From Betaproteobacteria bacterium (GTDB taxonomy: Bacteria; Pseudomonadota; Gammaproteobacteria; Burkholderiales; Casimicrobiaceae), in assembly GCA_016720425.1 (NCBI GenBank), contig JADKKQ010000001.1, positions 682,001 through 746,000 on the forward strand: 64,000 bases of DNA. The letters run 5' to 3'. The first letter of the stretch is position 1, and every line of letters begins with the position of its first letter. The notes beneath the pieces were generated by a model that saw nothing but the letters and a program-made list of their open reading frames with translations, ran no database searches and was not told the origin of the DNA. This document shows, one piece after another, positions 1 to 10,721 of this stretch. The translations under genes and the position numbers were made by a program.

Positions 1-1166
1 GACGAGGTGTCGCCGAAGCGGTGGACCAGCGTGTCGATGACGTTCTTGGCCTTGTACTTCTGTTCCGGGGGCAGGACGTTGAACAGCGTCTCCCGCGCCG
101 GCTTGCTGATCGCGTACTCGCCGGCGCGGCGGGTGACGCCGAACGCGACCAGCGTGGCCAGGCCCGGATGCAGCGCCAGCAGCGCGAAGCCGACGATGGC
201 GACCACCGGCATCGCGGCCAGCATGAACGTCGTGCCCAGGCGCCGGATCAGCGTCCCGAACGCGAGCACCTGGATCAGCAGCGTCAGCACGTTGACGGTC
301 ATGTCGACCAGTGCCAAGAGCCGCGTGCGCTGCGCGCTGTCGCCGATCGCGGCGGGGACCAGTTCCGCCTGCTGGAAGTAGAGGAACGTCGACAGCAGCG
401 AGTAGAGGAAGAGGAACAGGCAGATGCCGAGCAGGTAGGGCGAGCGGAAGAGGTCGGTGATTCCCGACCAGACGCTCCCGGTCAACGGCCGCTGCGCATC
501 GATGTCGCCGGTCGCGCCGGTGCGCTGCGCCCAGTCGCGCAACCGCAGCAGCGCGACGATGGCGACCAGCAGGAACGCCGCCGACACCAGCACCATGCCC
601 TTGGCGCCGATCAGCAACACCAGCCCGGCGGTGAGCGCGGGTCCGGCCAGCGCGCCGGCGGTGCCGCCGGCGGCGATGAAGCCGTACAGCCGCTGCGCCT
701 GCGCGGTGACGAAGAGGTCGGCCATCAGGCTCCAGAACACCGAAACGGCGAACAGGTTGAAGACGCTGACCCAGACGAAGAACGCGCGGGCGACCGCGGC
801 GGACTGCGTGCCGCCGGCCTCGAACACGACGAAGAACGCCAGCAGGTTGGCGATGAAGAACGCGTACAGCCAGGGCAGCAGCCGGCGGCGCGGAAAGCGG
901 CCGGTCAGCCAGCCGAACACCGGCGCCACCAGCAGCATGGTGACGAACACCAGCGTGAACACCTCGTGCAGCCGGGCCTGGCCGACCTGGATCGCCATCT
1001 CGTCGCGGATCGGGCGCAGCACGTAGTAGGCCGCCAGCAGCGCAAAGAAGTAGACGAACGCCCACAGCGTCGCGCGGAGCTCGTCGGGCCGCGACCGCGT
1101 CAGGCGCAACAGCAGACTCGCGGGCAGGCGGCCGATCGCCGCAGCGCCCTGTTCAGATGGCGACAT
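1..1166 (-). CDS. MFS-type transporter of the ATP/ADP-carrier-like group (partial, C-terminus outside window)
   Basis: The frame reads from an ATG at 1166 off the left edge, giving about 388 residues without a stop. It is strongly hydrophobic, with many membrane helices in a row, including the segment LWAFVYFFALLAAYYVLRPI near residues 36-55. The YYVLRPIRDEM motif in the first helix region is typical of the bacterial relatives of nucleotide (ATP/ADP) carriers, which are usually annotated simply as MFS transporters. The substrate cannot be told from sequence. Its start overlaps the end of the upstream pteridine reductase by 14 bases, so the two are probably co-transcribed and translationally coupled. 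The missing C-terminus is due to the window edge, not truncation. Confidence 0.8.
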   Translation of the reverse strand, partial: MSPSEQGAAAIGRLPASLLLRLTRSRPDELRATLWAFVYFFALLAAYYVLRPIRDEMAIQVGQARLHEVFTLVFVTMLLVAPVFGWLTGRFPRRRLLPWLYAFFIANLLAFFVVFEAGGTQSAAVARAFFVWVSVFNLFAVSVFWSLMADLFVTAQAQRLYGFIAAGGTAGALAGPALTAGLVLLIGAKGMVLVSAAFLLVAIVALLRLRDWAQRTGATGDIDAQRPLTGSVWSGITDLFRSPYLLGICLFLFLYSLLSTFLYFQQAELVPAAIGDSAQRTRLLALVDMTVNVLTLLIQVLAFGTLIRRLGTTFMLAAMPVVAIVGFALLALHPGLATLVAFGVTRRAGEYAISKPARETLFNVLPPEQKYKAKNVIDTLVHRFGDTS

Positions 1167-1890
1167 GCCGTCCGCCATCGACGTTGAGCGTCTCGCCGGT
1201 GACGTAGGTGGCCTCGGCCATCAGGTAGTAGACGGCTTTCGCGATGTCGTCCGGGGCGCCCTCGCGCTTCAACGGCGTGTGCGAGATGATCCGCTGCCGC
1301 GACAGCTCGTCGAAGGCGTCGTCCTCGGGCCACAGGATCGGGCCGGGCGCGACGGCGTTGACGCGGACTTCCGGCGCCAGGTCGCGCGCCAGCGCGCGCG
1401 TGAGCCCCGAGAGGCCGGCCTTGGCCACCGAGTAGACGACGTAGTTGCGCAGCGGCCGCTCGGCGTGGATGTCGGTGATGTTGACGATCGCCCCCTGCGC
1501 CTTCTTCAGCGCGGGCGCGGCCGCCTGCGACAGGAACAGCGGCGACTTGAGGTTGGTGCCGACGAGGTCGTTCCAGTGCTCGAGCGTGATGTCGCCGACG
1601 GGCGTCGGAAAGAACGACGACGCGTTGTTGACCAGCCCGTCGAGGCGGCCGAACGACGCGAGCGTCTGCTCGACCAGCGACGGCAGCTTGGCGATGTCGA
1701 GGAGGTCGGCCTGGATCAGCGCCACCGAGCCCGGGCGCAGGTGATTGAGCTCGACCTGCAGCAGCCGCGCTTCGCCGGCCGACCGGCGGTAGTGGAGCAT
1801 CAGGTTGGCGCCGGCCGTGTGCAGCCGGCGGCAGATCGCCGCCCCCACGCGCTTTGCGCCGCCGGTAATCAGCACCGTCTTTCCTTGCAT
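1153..1890 (-). CDS. Pteridine reductase, FolM-like SDR
   Basis: A 245-residue short-chain dehydrogenase. The N-terminal TGGAKRVG motif (TGxxxRxG) has the Arg that marks pteridine reductases (PTR1/FolM) and binds NADPH phosphate. NNAS follows at about residue 89, and the catalytic YxxxK is in YSVAKAG near residue 163. The product would reduce dihydrobiopterin/dihydrofolate-type pterins in the cytosol. The start at 1890 is chosen because it has a GGAG ribosome site six bases upstream and begins right at the nucleotide-binding fold; an in-frame extension upstream has no homology-like character. It is divergent from the methyltransferase gene at 2058, sharing a 167-base control region. An ordinary 3-oxoacyl reductase is the alternative, but the TGxxxRxG motif argues against it. 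Confidence 0.85.
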   Translation of the reverse strand: MQGKTVLITGGAKRVGAAICRRLHTAGANLMLHYRRSAGEARLLQVELNHLRPGSVALIQADLLDIAKLPSLVEQTLASFGRLDGLVNNASSFFPTPVGDITLEHWNDLVGTNLKSPLFLSQAAAPALKKAQGAIVNITDIHAERPLRNYVVYSVAKAGLSGLTRALARDLAPEVRVNAVAPGPILWPEDDAFDELSRQRIISHTPLKREGAPDDIAKAVYYLMAEATYVTGETLNVDGGRHVAI

Positions 1891-2057
1891 CCCTCGCTCC
1901 CGATTCGGGCGGTGACCGGTCGTTGTCGCCGGCGCATGCGCCAAGGCCTGCGAAGCACTACACTGCGGCGGCGCCACCCGAGAGAACACTAGCATAGGCG
2001 CGCCGAGCTTCGCAGCGCGTCGACCGCCGCCGCCTGCAACGCCTGTTTCCGCCACGC

Positions 2058-3227
2058 ATGCCCATTGCCGCCGACCTGCCGCTGCCCGCTCCGCCAGCGC
2101 TGGAGCACAGCGAGCGCGTGGCCCTGGCCGTTCGCGCGGCCATCGCCGACAGCGACGGCTGGATTCCCTTCGAGCGCTACATGGAGCTCGCGCTGCATGC
2201 GCCCGGGCTGGGCTACTACAGCGCCGGCGCGACCAAGCTGGGTGCGGCCGGCGACTTCACGACCGCGCCGGAGATGACGCCGCTGTTCGGCGCCGCGCTG
2301 GCGGTGCAGGTCGACGCGATCCTGCGCGCGACGCCGGGCCGCGAGATCGTCGAGCTCGGCGCCGGCAGCGGACGGCTCGCCCGCGACCTCCTGGCGGCGC
2401 TGGCCGAGCGCGACGCGCTGCCGTCGCGCTACGCGATCCTCGAGTTGAGCCCGGAGCTCGCCCTGCGGCAGCGCGCGACGCTGCAGGCGCTGCCCGGGCA
2501 CCTGCACGCGCGCGTCGAGTGGCTGTCGACGCTGCCCGCGGCGATCGACGGCGCCATCGTCGCCAACGAGGTGCTGGACGCGATTCCCGTCCATCTCGTC
2601 GCGCGTCGGGGCGGCCGCTATTTCGAGCGCGGTGTCGCCGAGGACGAGCGGCGCGGAACGCTGGCCTGGGCCGACCGCCCCGCGCCCGATTGGCTGGCCG
2701 CCTGCGCGCGGGCGCGCTTTCCGGAAGCGATCGACTACCAGAGCGAACTCAATCCCGCGGCCGAAGGCCTGGTCGAGGAGCTGGGCCGGATCCTCGTCCA
2801 CGGCGCGGCGCTGTTCGTCGACTACGGCTTCGGCGCCGCCGAGTACTACCATCCGCAGCGCGACCAGGGGACGCTCGTCTGCCACTACCGGCACCGGGTT
2901 CACCACGACCCGTTCCGCTGGCCGGGGCTGTCCGACATCACCGCCCACGTCGATTTCAGCGCCGTCGCCGCGGCCGGCGAGCGCGCCGGCCTCGCGGTCG
3001 CGGGCTTCGCCGCGCAGGCACCGTTCCTCCTCGGCTGCGGCGTGCTGGAGCGGCTGGCGGCGATCGGCGCACCGGAGTCGCCGGCCTACCTGCAGGCCGC
3101 ATCGGCGGTGCAGAAGCTGCTGTCGCCGGCGGAAATGGGCGAGCTCTTCAAGGTGCTGGCCCTCGCGCGCACGGCGGGCATCGACTGGCCGGGATTCGCC
3201 GTCGTCGACCACCGTCACCGCCTTTGA
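2058..3227 (+). CDS. Class I SAM-dependent methyltransferase, MidA/NDUFAF7 family
   Basis: A 389-residue protein with the MidA-type architecture: an N-terminal FERYMELALHAPGLGYY segment (about residues 36-52) and then DFTTAPEMTPLFG. The SAM-binding glycine motif IVELGAGSGRLARDLL lies near residues 97-112. Mitochondrial NDUFAF7 in this family dimethylates an arginine of complex I; the bacterial target is not established. Length fits the family. The gene is divergent from the pteridine reductase and is followed 29 bases later by an acyl-CoA ligase gene on the same strand. Confidence 0.9.
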   Translation: MPIAADLPLPAPPALEHSERVALAVRAAIADSDGWIPFERYMELALHAPGLGYYSAGATKLGAAGDFTTAPEMTPLFGAALAVQVDAILRATPGREIVELGAGSGRLARDLLAALAERDALPSRYAILELSPELALRQRATLQALPGHLHARVEWLSTLPAAIDGAIVANEVLDAIPVHLVARRGGRYFERGVAEDERRGTLAWADRPAPDWLAACARARFPEAIDYQSELNPAAEGLVEELGRILVHGAALFVDYGFGAAEYYHPQRDQGTLVCHYRHRVHHDPFRWPGLSDITAHVDFSAVAAAGERAGLAVAGFAAQAPFLLGCGVLERLAAIGAPESPAYLQAASAVQKLLSPAEMGELFKVLALARTAGIDWPGFAVVDHRHRL

Positions 3228-3256
3228 CGCTCCCTTCGTCCAACGGACCCGATGCC

Positions 3257-4851
<1,595 letters not shown>

Positions 4852-4852
<1 letters not shown>

Positions 4853-4878
4853 CCGGCGGCGGGTGGCGAGCCGCCGGT
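4852..4878 (+). terminator. Hairpin at the end of the acyl-CoA ligase gene
   Basis: ACCGGCGGC (4852-4860) pairs perfectly with GCCGCCGGT (4870-4878) across a nine-base loop. It begins in the stop codon of the ligase and lies between convergent genes. There is no T-run, so it is a hairpin terminator candidate or an mRNA 3'-end stabiliser rather than a classic intrinsic terminator. Confidence 0.5.
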
Positions 4879-4936
4879 CGCCGCGGCGACCGCTCCACCG
4901 CCGGCGGCAGGGGCGCGCCTCTGCCGGGCCGGGACG

Positions 4937-5317
4937 TCAGCAGCCGTAGGGACCGGGGACGTAGAGCTCCTCGTCGGGCGCCGACGGCGGCGGCGACGAA
5001 TCGATGCGCTCGAGAAGCAGTCGCGCCTGCGGACGCCCCGCCGCGGCCGCCTGCGAGAGATAGCCCCGGGCGCGGTGCCAGTCGCGCCTGACCGCGATGC
5101 CGTCGGGCGTCTGGCCGACGTACAGGAACTCTCCCGCCATCTCGGCGGCACTCGTGTCCCCGAGCGCGGCACGGCGCTCCAGATCGGGCAGCGGGCTTGC
5201 GCGCGCCGCGGCGCCGGCCTCTCCGGCGGGAAGGGTGGTCTGCGCATGGGACGGGATCGCCAGGACGAGGCCGAGCGGGAACAGCGTCATCGCAACAAGC
5301 TTGCAGAAGTGGTTCAT
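4937..5317 (-). CDS. Small secreted Sel1/TPR-like protein of unknown function
   Basis: A 126-residue protein with a clear Sec signal peptide: positive start MNHFCKL, hydrophobic core, and likely cleavage after SHAQ near residue 26. The mature part has one Sel1-like helical pair (ERRAALGDTSAAEMAGEFLY then RARGYLSQAAAAGRPQARLL, roughly residues 47-103), followed by a Pro-rich tail ending in GPYGC. A GGGGAG ribosome site precedes the ATG. The function is unknown; such proteins usually mediate protein contacts in the periplasm. It is divergent from the large ATPase regulator at 5527, with a palindrome in the shared region. Confidence 0.7.
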   Translation of the reverse strand: MNHFCKLVAMTLFPLGLVLAIPSHAQTTLPAGEAGAAARASPLPDLERRAALGDTSAAEMAGEFLYVGQTPDGIAVRRDWHRARGYLSQAAAAGRPQARLLLERIDSSPPPSAPDEELYVPGPYGC

Positions 5318-5445
5318 GATGGCTCCCCAGGTTCACGTGAACGGGCGCTCGCAGCCGGCGCGCGGGCGGACCTTGGCATCCCTCGGCCCCGGGCGGTGCT
5401 CTTGGCCGGAACAGGGGATGCAGGAATCCTTGTAAACCCGGTACC

Positions 5446-5462
5446 GTTAACGGCCCGTTAAC
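5446..5462. promoter_or_regulatory. 17-bp palindrome upstream of the BTAD-ATPase gene
   Basis: GTTAACG (5446-5452) and CGTTAAC (5456-5462) form a perfect inverted repeat with a GCC spacer. It is unusually AT-rich for this genome and lies 65 bases before the ATG of the regulator and about 130 bases before the divergent Sel1-like gene. It looks like an operator for a dimeric regulator, possibly the BTAD protein itself; that assignment is inference. Confidence 0.5.
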
Positions 5463-5526
5463 AAATCGCGCCGGCAGGCGGACAATCCGCCGGAGGTCCA
5501 CCCTCGCGGGCAAGGAGGCGTTCGCC

Positions 5527-8391
5527 ATGGTGCTGCGTCTGCTGGGGCAGTTGCGCTGGGAGCCCGACGCGTGCCCGTCCCGGGCGCTGCCCGCGGTCCT
5601 GCCCGCCGCCATCCTGCTCGTGCTCGCGCGCGTCGGGCGATGGATGCCGCGCGCCAGAATCGCGGCGCTGTTCTGGCCGGAGAGTCCGGCCGACGCCGCG
5701 CTGCTCAACCTGCGGGTGAATCTGCACAAGGCCCGCCGGTTGCTGGACGAGCTGGGCATCGACGTGCCCCTCGAGAGCGATCGGCGGAGCCTGCGCTGGG
5801 CGGCGCCCGTCGACCCGGGCACCGGCAGCGACTCGGGCCACACGTTGGCGGCGGGATACGAACTGCCCGGGTTCGAGCGGTTCGAGAGCTGGCTGCGCCA
5901 ATGGCGGGAGTCCGCCGCGGTGCGCTCGCCGGGCGCGCCGGAGGCCGAAGCCGCGTCGCTCGGGGATTGGGAGGCGCCGACCGTCGCCCCCTCGCTGCCC
6001 GGCTTCTACGGTCGGCGCCTCGAGCTCGCGCGACTGCGCGCGTCGACCGCGCGCGCGATCGTCGTCACCGGCGAACCGGGCGTGGGCAAGAGCTGCCTGG
6101 TGTCCGCCGCCTTCGAGCCGCGGCACTGGCTGCGGTGTCGCGAGGGCCTGCGCCAGGGGTCGTTCGGCGCCGTGGCGGATCTGATCGCTTCCCATCCGCA
6201 GTGGCTCGAGGACCTGGGCGTCTACCGCCTCGACGTCGCGCGCCTGCTGCCGGAGGTGGCGCCGGACGAGCCGTTGCCGCCGCTGGACGCGCTGACCGCC
6301 CGCGTCCGGCTGTTCGAGGCGCTCGCACGCACGCTCGAGCGGCACTGCGCGATGCTGGCGGTGGACGACCTGCAATGGGCCGACGCGGCGACGGTCGAAT
6401 GGCTGGTGATGCTGGCGCACCGCGGCCGCGTGCGCTGGGTCGCGACCGCCCGTGCCGACGAGCTTTCCGAAGCGACGCACTCGACGCTGCTGGCGCTGGA
6501 GAGCGCTGGCACGCTGCAGTCGCTCGCGCTGCAGGGTCTCGACCGGGCGGCTCTCAACGCACTCCTCTTCGAACGCCGTCCCGACCTGGCCGCGAACGGC
6601 GGCGTGCTGGGCACGCACCCCTGGCTCCCGGCGCTCGCGGAGTACACCGGCGGCAACCCGTTCTGCGCGATCGAGGTGATGGACGCCTTGACCGCAGGCG
6701 ACCAGCCGCAGCGCCTGCAGCGACTGCCGCTGCCGGAGCGGGTCGCGTGCATGGTTCGCGGCCGGCGGGAGCGGCTCGACTCGTCGGCGCGCGCCGTCGT
6801 CGACGCGTCCTCGCTGGCCGTCGGGTCGCCGCCGGTGGCGCAGCTGGCGGCGATGGCCGGACTCGACACCGCGTCGACGCTGGCGGCTCTCGAGGCGGCC
6901 GAGGCCCACGGCCTGATGGAAGGCACCGTGTGCCGGCACGACGTGGTGCGCGAGGCGATCCGAGGCGCCATCGGTCGCGCCCGTGCCGCCGAGCTGCATC
7001 GACGTGCCGCTCGCTACCTGGCGGAGGTCGGCGCGGAGCCCGACCTCATCGCCCACCATGGCCGGCAGGCGGCCGACAGGGAGATCGCCTGGCCCTGGGT
7101 GCTGCGGGCGGCCCAGCGGTTGAAGCAGCGCGGCGAGCGCGACGCGGCGGTGGCGGCGATGTGCGAGGTGCGGGACTCGACCCGGGACGCGGCGCTCGCC
7201 CTGCGGGCCGAGATCATGCTCGCACAGGAGCGGCTGTTCGACGACCTCGTCGCCGGCCGCGCGGCGCTCGAAACGACGCTGGTCCGTGCCGGCTGCCTGC
7301 CCCGCGGCGCGAACCGCCAGACGATCGAGGCGCATGCGCTGGCCGGACTGGTGGACAACGCGGTCTTCAGCGGCGATCTCGTCCGCGCGAGCGCGCTGTC
7401 CGGAGCGTTGCGCGAGCGGTTGCCGGGCCTCGCCAACGACGTGCTGGTGGAAGCCCACCAGGTCCTGATCGAGGCGACGATGCGCCAGGGGGATTTCGAG
7501 GCGGCACAGGTGTCGCTCCAGGGCTTGCGCGACGTGGGCGTCGCACCGCCGGTCGTGCTGTCGTTCGAGGCGCAGATCCACTGGTTCAGCGGTGCCGTCC
7601 GGGAGGCGAGAAGGGCGTTCGAGCAGCTGCTCGAACGTCACGCCGAGTACTGCCACGGCCTGACGATCGAGAACGACCTGGCCGTCATGTGCCTGGCGCT
7701 GGGTGATCCGGCCACCGCGGAAACGATGGCCCGGCGCAGCCTGCAGAGCTGGGCCTGCGTCGCGCACACCGAGGCGCTGTCGTCGTTGGTGCTCGGCTCG
7801 ACGCTCACCAGCCTGGGCCGCTTCGCGGAAGCGGTCGAATGCCTGGACCGTGCGCACGACCTCGGGCGCCGGCAGGGTTCCTGCCTGTTCGCCAGCGAGG
7901 CGCTGGTGCGTCGCGCCCGGTTGCACTGGTGCGCCGGCCAGCCGGTGGAAGCGCGCGAGGCCCTGCTCGCCGCACGCGACGGCATCGGCGAGGTCACCGA
8001 GCCGCTGCGGGCGAGCGGCCTCGCGCTGATGGACGTGCTGACGGCGGTCGACGTGCAGGCTGCACCGGACGCGGCGGACCTGCTGCTGCTCCTGTCGCTG
8101 TGCGCGCGCAGCCGCCATCCGCTGGTGCACGCGCGACACTGGCGCGCGCAGGCGGCGGCGGCGGAACACCGTGCCGACGCGGCCGAGGCCCTTGCGGCGG
8201 CAAGGCGGCTCGTGGCGACCGCGCGGGAAGCCGGGCTGCTGGAGTGGCTGTGCGAGGCGCAGGGCCTGGTGGCCCGCCTCGACGCCGGGGCAGGCGCCAC
8301 GGCGGCCCGTGCCGAAGCGCAGGCGCTCGCGCAGGCGCAGGGCTTCGGCTGGATGGTGTGCCGGCTGGCCGGCGGTCAAGCGGACGGCTGA
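5527..8391 (+). CDS. BTAD-domain AAA ATPase with TPR-like C-terminus (SARP/LuxR-family-like transcriptional regulator)
   Basis: A 954-residue protein. Residues 1 to about 85 resemble the winged-helix/BTAD start of SARP-like activators (RLLGQLRW, then ARIAALFWPESPADAALLNLRVNLHKARRLL). A nucleotide-binding module follows: Walker A GEPGVGKS near residue 182 and Walker B LAVDDLQWAD near 278. The remaining 550 residues are Ala/Leu-rich helical repeats typical of STAND regulators. No C-terminal LuxR helix-turn-helix is evident, so DNA binding would rest on the N-terminus. The architecture suggests a large signal-integrating activator, but target and ligand are unknown. An AAGGAGG ribosome site precedes the start. 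It is followed closely by dusA, probably unrelated in function. Confidence 0.75.
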   Translation: MVLRLLGQLRWEPDACPSRALPAVLPAAILLVLARVGRWMPRARIAALFWPESPADAALLNLRVNLHKARRLLDELGIDVPLESDRRSLRWAAPVDPGTGSDSGHTLAAGYELPGFERFESWLRQWRESAAVRSPGAPEAEAASLGDWEAPTVAPSLPGFYGRRLELARLRASTARAIVVTGEPGVGKSCLVSAAFEPRHWLRCREGLRQGSFGAVADLIASHPQWLEDLGVYRLDVARLLPEVAPDEPLPPLDALTARVRLFEALARTLERHCAMLAVDDLQWADAATVEWLVMLAHRGRVRWVATARADELSEATHSTLLALESAGTLQSLALQGLDRAALNALLFERRPDLAANGGVLGTHPWLPALAEYTGGNPFCAIEVMDALTAGDQPQRLQRLPLPERVACMVRGRRERLDSSARAVVDASSLAVGSPPVAQLAAMAGLDTASTLAALEAAEAHGLMEGTVCRHDVVREAIRGAIGRARAAELHRRAARYLAEVGAEPDLIAHHGRQAADREIAWPWVLRAAQRLKQRGERDAAVAAMCEVRDSTRDAALALRAEIMLAQERLFDDLVAGRAALETTLVRAGCLPRGANRQTIEAHALAGLVDNAVFSGDLVRASALSGALRERLPGLANDVLVEAHQVLIEATMRQGDFEAAQVSLQGLRDVGVAPPVVLSFEAQIHWFSGAVREARRAFEQLLERHAEYCHGLTIENDLAVMCLALGDPATAETMARRSLQSWACVAHTEALSSLVLGSTLTSLGRFAEAVECLDRAHDLGRRQGSCLFASEALVRRARLHWCAGQPVEAREALLAARDGIGEVTEPLRASGLALMDVLTAVDVQAAPDAADLLLLLSLCARSRHPLVHARHWRAQAAAAEHRADAAEALAAARRLVATAREAGLLEWLCEAQGLVARLDAGAGATAARAEAQALAQAQGFGWMVCRLAGGQADG

Positions 8392-8439
8392 ACGCCGCGG
8401 CGACGGCCCGGCCGATCGTCGCCGTGCCGGCGTGGTACT

Positions 8440-9525
8440 TTGCGCAGCGGCGCCTCGCCGGCCGACGCGGCGGATCGGTCGCGCGCCCCGGCGTCTGCCT
8501 TCACCACCGCAACGGAGAGCGTCATCGTTCGACAACCCGGCCCGTGGCGCTTCTGCGTGGCGCCGATGATGGATTGGACCGACCGCCATTGCCGGCGCTT
8601 CCTGCGGCTCATCTCGCGCCACGCACGCCTCTACACGGAGATGGTGACGGCCCGGGCGCTGCTCCACGGCGACGTCCCGCGCCACCTCGACTTCGATCCG
8701 GCCGAGCACCCGGTCGCGCTGCAGCTCGGCGGCAGCGATCCCGGCGAACTGGCGCGCTGCGCGCGGCTGGGGCAGCGCTGGGGCTACGACGAGATCAACC
8801 TCAACTGCGGCTGCCCGTCCGAGCGGGTGCAGACCGGCAGTTTCGGTGCCTGCCTGATGGCCGAACCGGCGCAGGTCGCCGATTGCGTGCGGGCGATGCG
8901 CGACGCGGTGTCGCTGCCGGTGACCGTCAAGCACCGCATCGGGCTCGACCGGGACGAGGGTTACGGCCTGGTCCGCGATTTCGTCGGGACGGTCGCGGCA
9001 GCCGGCTGCGAGGTGTTCATCGTCCACGCGCGCAACGCGGTGCTGAAGGGTCTCTCGCCGAAGGAGAACCGCGAGGTTCCGCCGTTGCGCCACGACGTCG
9101 TCCATCGGCTGAAGCGCGATTTTCCCGCGCTGACCATCGTCACCAACGGCGGGATCAAAGACTGGCCGGCGATCGAGCGCGAATGGGCGGTGGTCGACGG
9201 CGTGATGCTGGGTCGCGCCGCCTACCACGACCCGTGGCTGCTGGCGGCCGCCGATCCGCGCCTCGCCGGCTCGCCGCCGCCGGCCGGCACGCGGGCCGAC
9301 GTGGTGCGCGCGCTGGTCCGCTATGCCGAGGGCGAGGCCGCGCGCGGCGTGCCGATGCGCGCGATCGCTCGCCACGCGCTCGGCCTCTATCACGGCGTCC
9401 CCGGCGGGCGCCGCTACCGCCGCCTGCTGTCGGAGCCGCGGCAGCTGCAGGACGCGACGCCGCAGCTCTTCCTCGACGCGATGGCGATGGTCGGCGGCGA
9501 AGCGGGAGCGACCCCGTCGGCGTAG
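8440..9525 (+). CDS. dusA: tRNA-dihydrouridine(20/20a) synthase DusA
   Basis: An FMN enzyme that reduces uridines 20/20a in the tRNA D-loop. The TIM-barrel begins at PWRFCVAPMMDWTDRHCRRF (about residue 35). NLNCGCPSERVQTGSFGACLM carries the catalytic Cys, and the DusA-specific GLSPKENREVPPLRHDVV segment separates it from DusB/DusC. The full length of 361 residues includes about 30 leading residues without family character. No ATG or GTG exists between 8440 and the conserved start except one GTG inside it. The true start may therefore be further in, at a rare codon near the GGAG at about 8513-8517. Confidence 0.9.
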   Translation: MRSGASPADAADRSRAPASAFTTATESVIVRQPGPWRFCVAPMMDWTDRHCRRFLRLISRHARLYTEMVTARALLHGDVPRHLDFDPAEHPVALQLGGSDPGELARCARLGQRWGYDEINLNCGCPSERVQTGSFGACLMAEPAQVADCVRAMRDAVSLPVTVKHRIGLDRDEGYGLVRDFVGTVAAAGCEVFIVHARNAVLKGLSPKENREVPPLRHDVVHRLKRDFPALTIVTNGGIKDWPAIEREWAVVDGVMLGRAAYHDPWLLAAADPRLAGSPPPAGTRADVVRALVRYAEGEAARGVPMRAIARHALGLYHGVPGGRRYRRLLSEPRQLQDATPQLFLDAMAMVGGEAGATPSA

Positions 9526-9673
9526 CGGGAATCGGCGCGCCGAATTGCGCGCCGAGCGAACCTGCGCCTCGCTGAGCGTCGTAAAATGACACGTTGAACC
9601 GATGGCGGCGCGGCGAATCGCCCCGCCCTCCGGTGCGCATTCCGCGCGCCGGGGCCAGGCAGGAGTGTGGCGC

Positions 9674-10702
9674 ATGAAGATGACGTTCCGTTGGTACGGG
9701 GAGTCCGACCCCGTCAGGCTCGAGCACATCCGCCAGATCCCGGGCATGTACGGGATCGTCTCGGCGATCTACGACGTGCCGGTGGGCGAGGTGTGGCCGG
9801 TCGAGAAACTGCAGGCGTTGCGCGACCGCATCGAGGCGGCGGGGCTCAGGTTCGAGGTCGTCGAGAGCGTGCCGGTGCACGAGGACATCAAGCTCGGCAA
9901 GCCGACGCGCGACCGGCTGATCGCCAATTTCGAGCAGAACATCCGCCACTGCGCGGCCGTCGGCATCAAGGTGATCTGCTACAACTTCATGCCGGTGTTC
10001 GACTGGACGCGCACCGAGATGGCGAAGGAGCTGCCGGACGGCTCGTTCACGCTGGCCTTCGACGCGGAGGCCGTCGCGAAGATCGACCCGGAGCAGGGCA
10101 TCTCGCTGCCCGGCTGGGACGCGAGCTACAAGCCGGAGCAGCTGAAGCAGTTGCTGGCCGAGTACAAGTCGATCGACGACGAGGCGCTGTGGCGCAACCT
10201 CGAATATTTCCTGAAGCGGATCATCCCGGTGGCGGAAGCGGCCGGCGTCAGGATGGCGATGCACCCGGACGACCCGCCGCGGCCGATCTTCGGCCTGCCG
10301 CGCATCGTCAAGAATCACGACGACCTCTTGCGCCTGACCGGCATCGTCGACTCGCCGGCCAACGGCATCACGCTGTGCTCGGGCTCGCTGGGCGCCGATC
10401 TCTGCAACGACATCCCGTCGCTGGTGCGCAAGTTCGGCGGCATGGGCCGGATCCACTACGGCCACGTGCGCAACGTGGCCGTGCAGCCCGACGGCACGTT
10501 CTACGAGTCGGCGCACCTGTCCTGCGAGGGCTCGCTCGACCTGGCCGAGATCATGAAGGCGTACCACGAAGTCGGCTTCGAGGGCTACCTGCGCCCCGAC
10601 CACGGCCGGATGATCTGGGGCGAGACCGGCAAGCCCGGCTACGGCCTCTACGACCGCGCGCTCGGCGCCGGCCTGTGGAGGCCGTCATCAACGCGCCTGT
10701 GA
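9674..10702 (+). CDS. uxuA: Mannonate dehydratase UxuA
   Basis: Dehydrates D-mannonate to 2-keto-3-deoxy-D-gluconate in hexuronate catabolism. The 342-residue frame starts MKMTFRWYGESDPV, with AGGAG nine bases upstream at 9660-9664; an earlier in-frame ATG at 9602 is not favoured. Candidate metal ligands of the UxuA TIM barrel are present: His in MAMHPDDPP, Cys in LCSGSLG, His in IHYGHVRN and Asp in LRPDHGRMIW. The C-terminus is odd: after YDRALGA the frame ends GLWRPSSTRL, whereas the next frame reads EAVINAP, which resembles a normal UxuA end. A one-base loss near 10675-10680 is likely. A REP doublet follows directly. Confidence 0.9.
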   Translation: MKMTFRWYGESDPVRLEHIRQIPGMYGIVSAIYDVPVGEVWPVEKLQALRDRIEAAGLRFEVVESVPVHEDIKLGKPTRDRLIANFEQNIRHCAAVGIKVICYNFMPVFDWTRTEMAKELPDGSFTLAFDAEAVAKIDPEQGISLPGWDASYKPEQLKQLLAEYKSIDDEALWRNLEYFLKRIIPVAEAAGVRMAMHPDDPPRPIFGLPRIVKNHDDLLRLTGIVDSPANGITLCSGSLGADLCNDIPSLVRKFGGMGRIHYGHVRNVAVQPDGTFYESAHLSCEGSLDLAEIMKAYHEVGFEGYLRPDHGRMIWGETGKPGYGLYDRALGAGLWRPSSTRL

Positions 10703-10721
10703 GTCGGCAGAAGCGATCTCC

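Noticed and set aside
21..1187. Long open frames on the plus strand opposite the MFS gene, rich in Arg/Gln/Asp
   Set aside because: Composition is that of antisense frames in high-GC DNA; the minus-strand frame has clear membrane helices and family motifs.
5458..9747. A 1429-codon open frame on the minus strand
   Set aside because: It is the antisense shadow of the BTAD regulator and dusA; Arg/His/Gln-rich with no domain, and the plus-strand genes are unmistakable.
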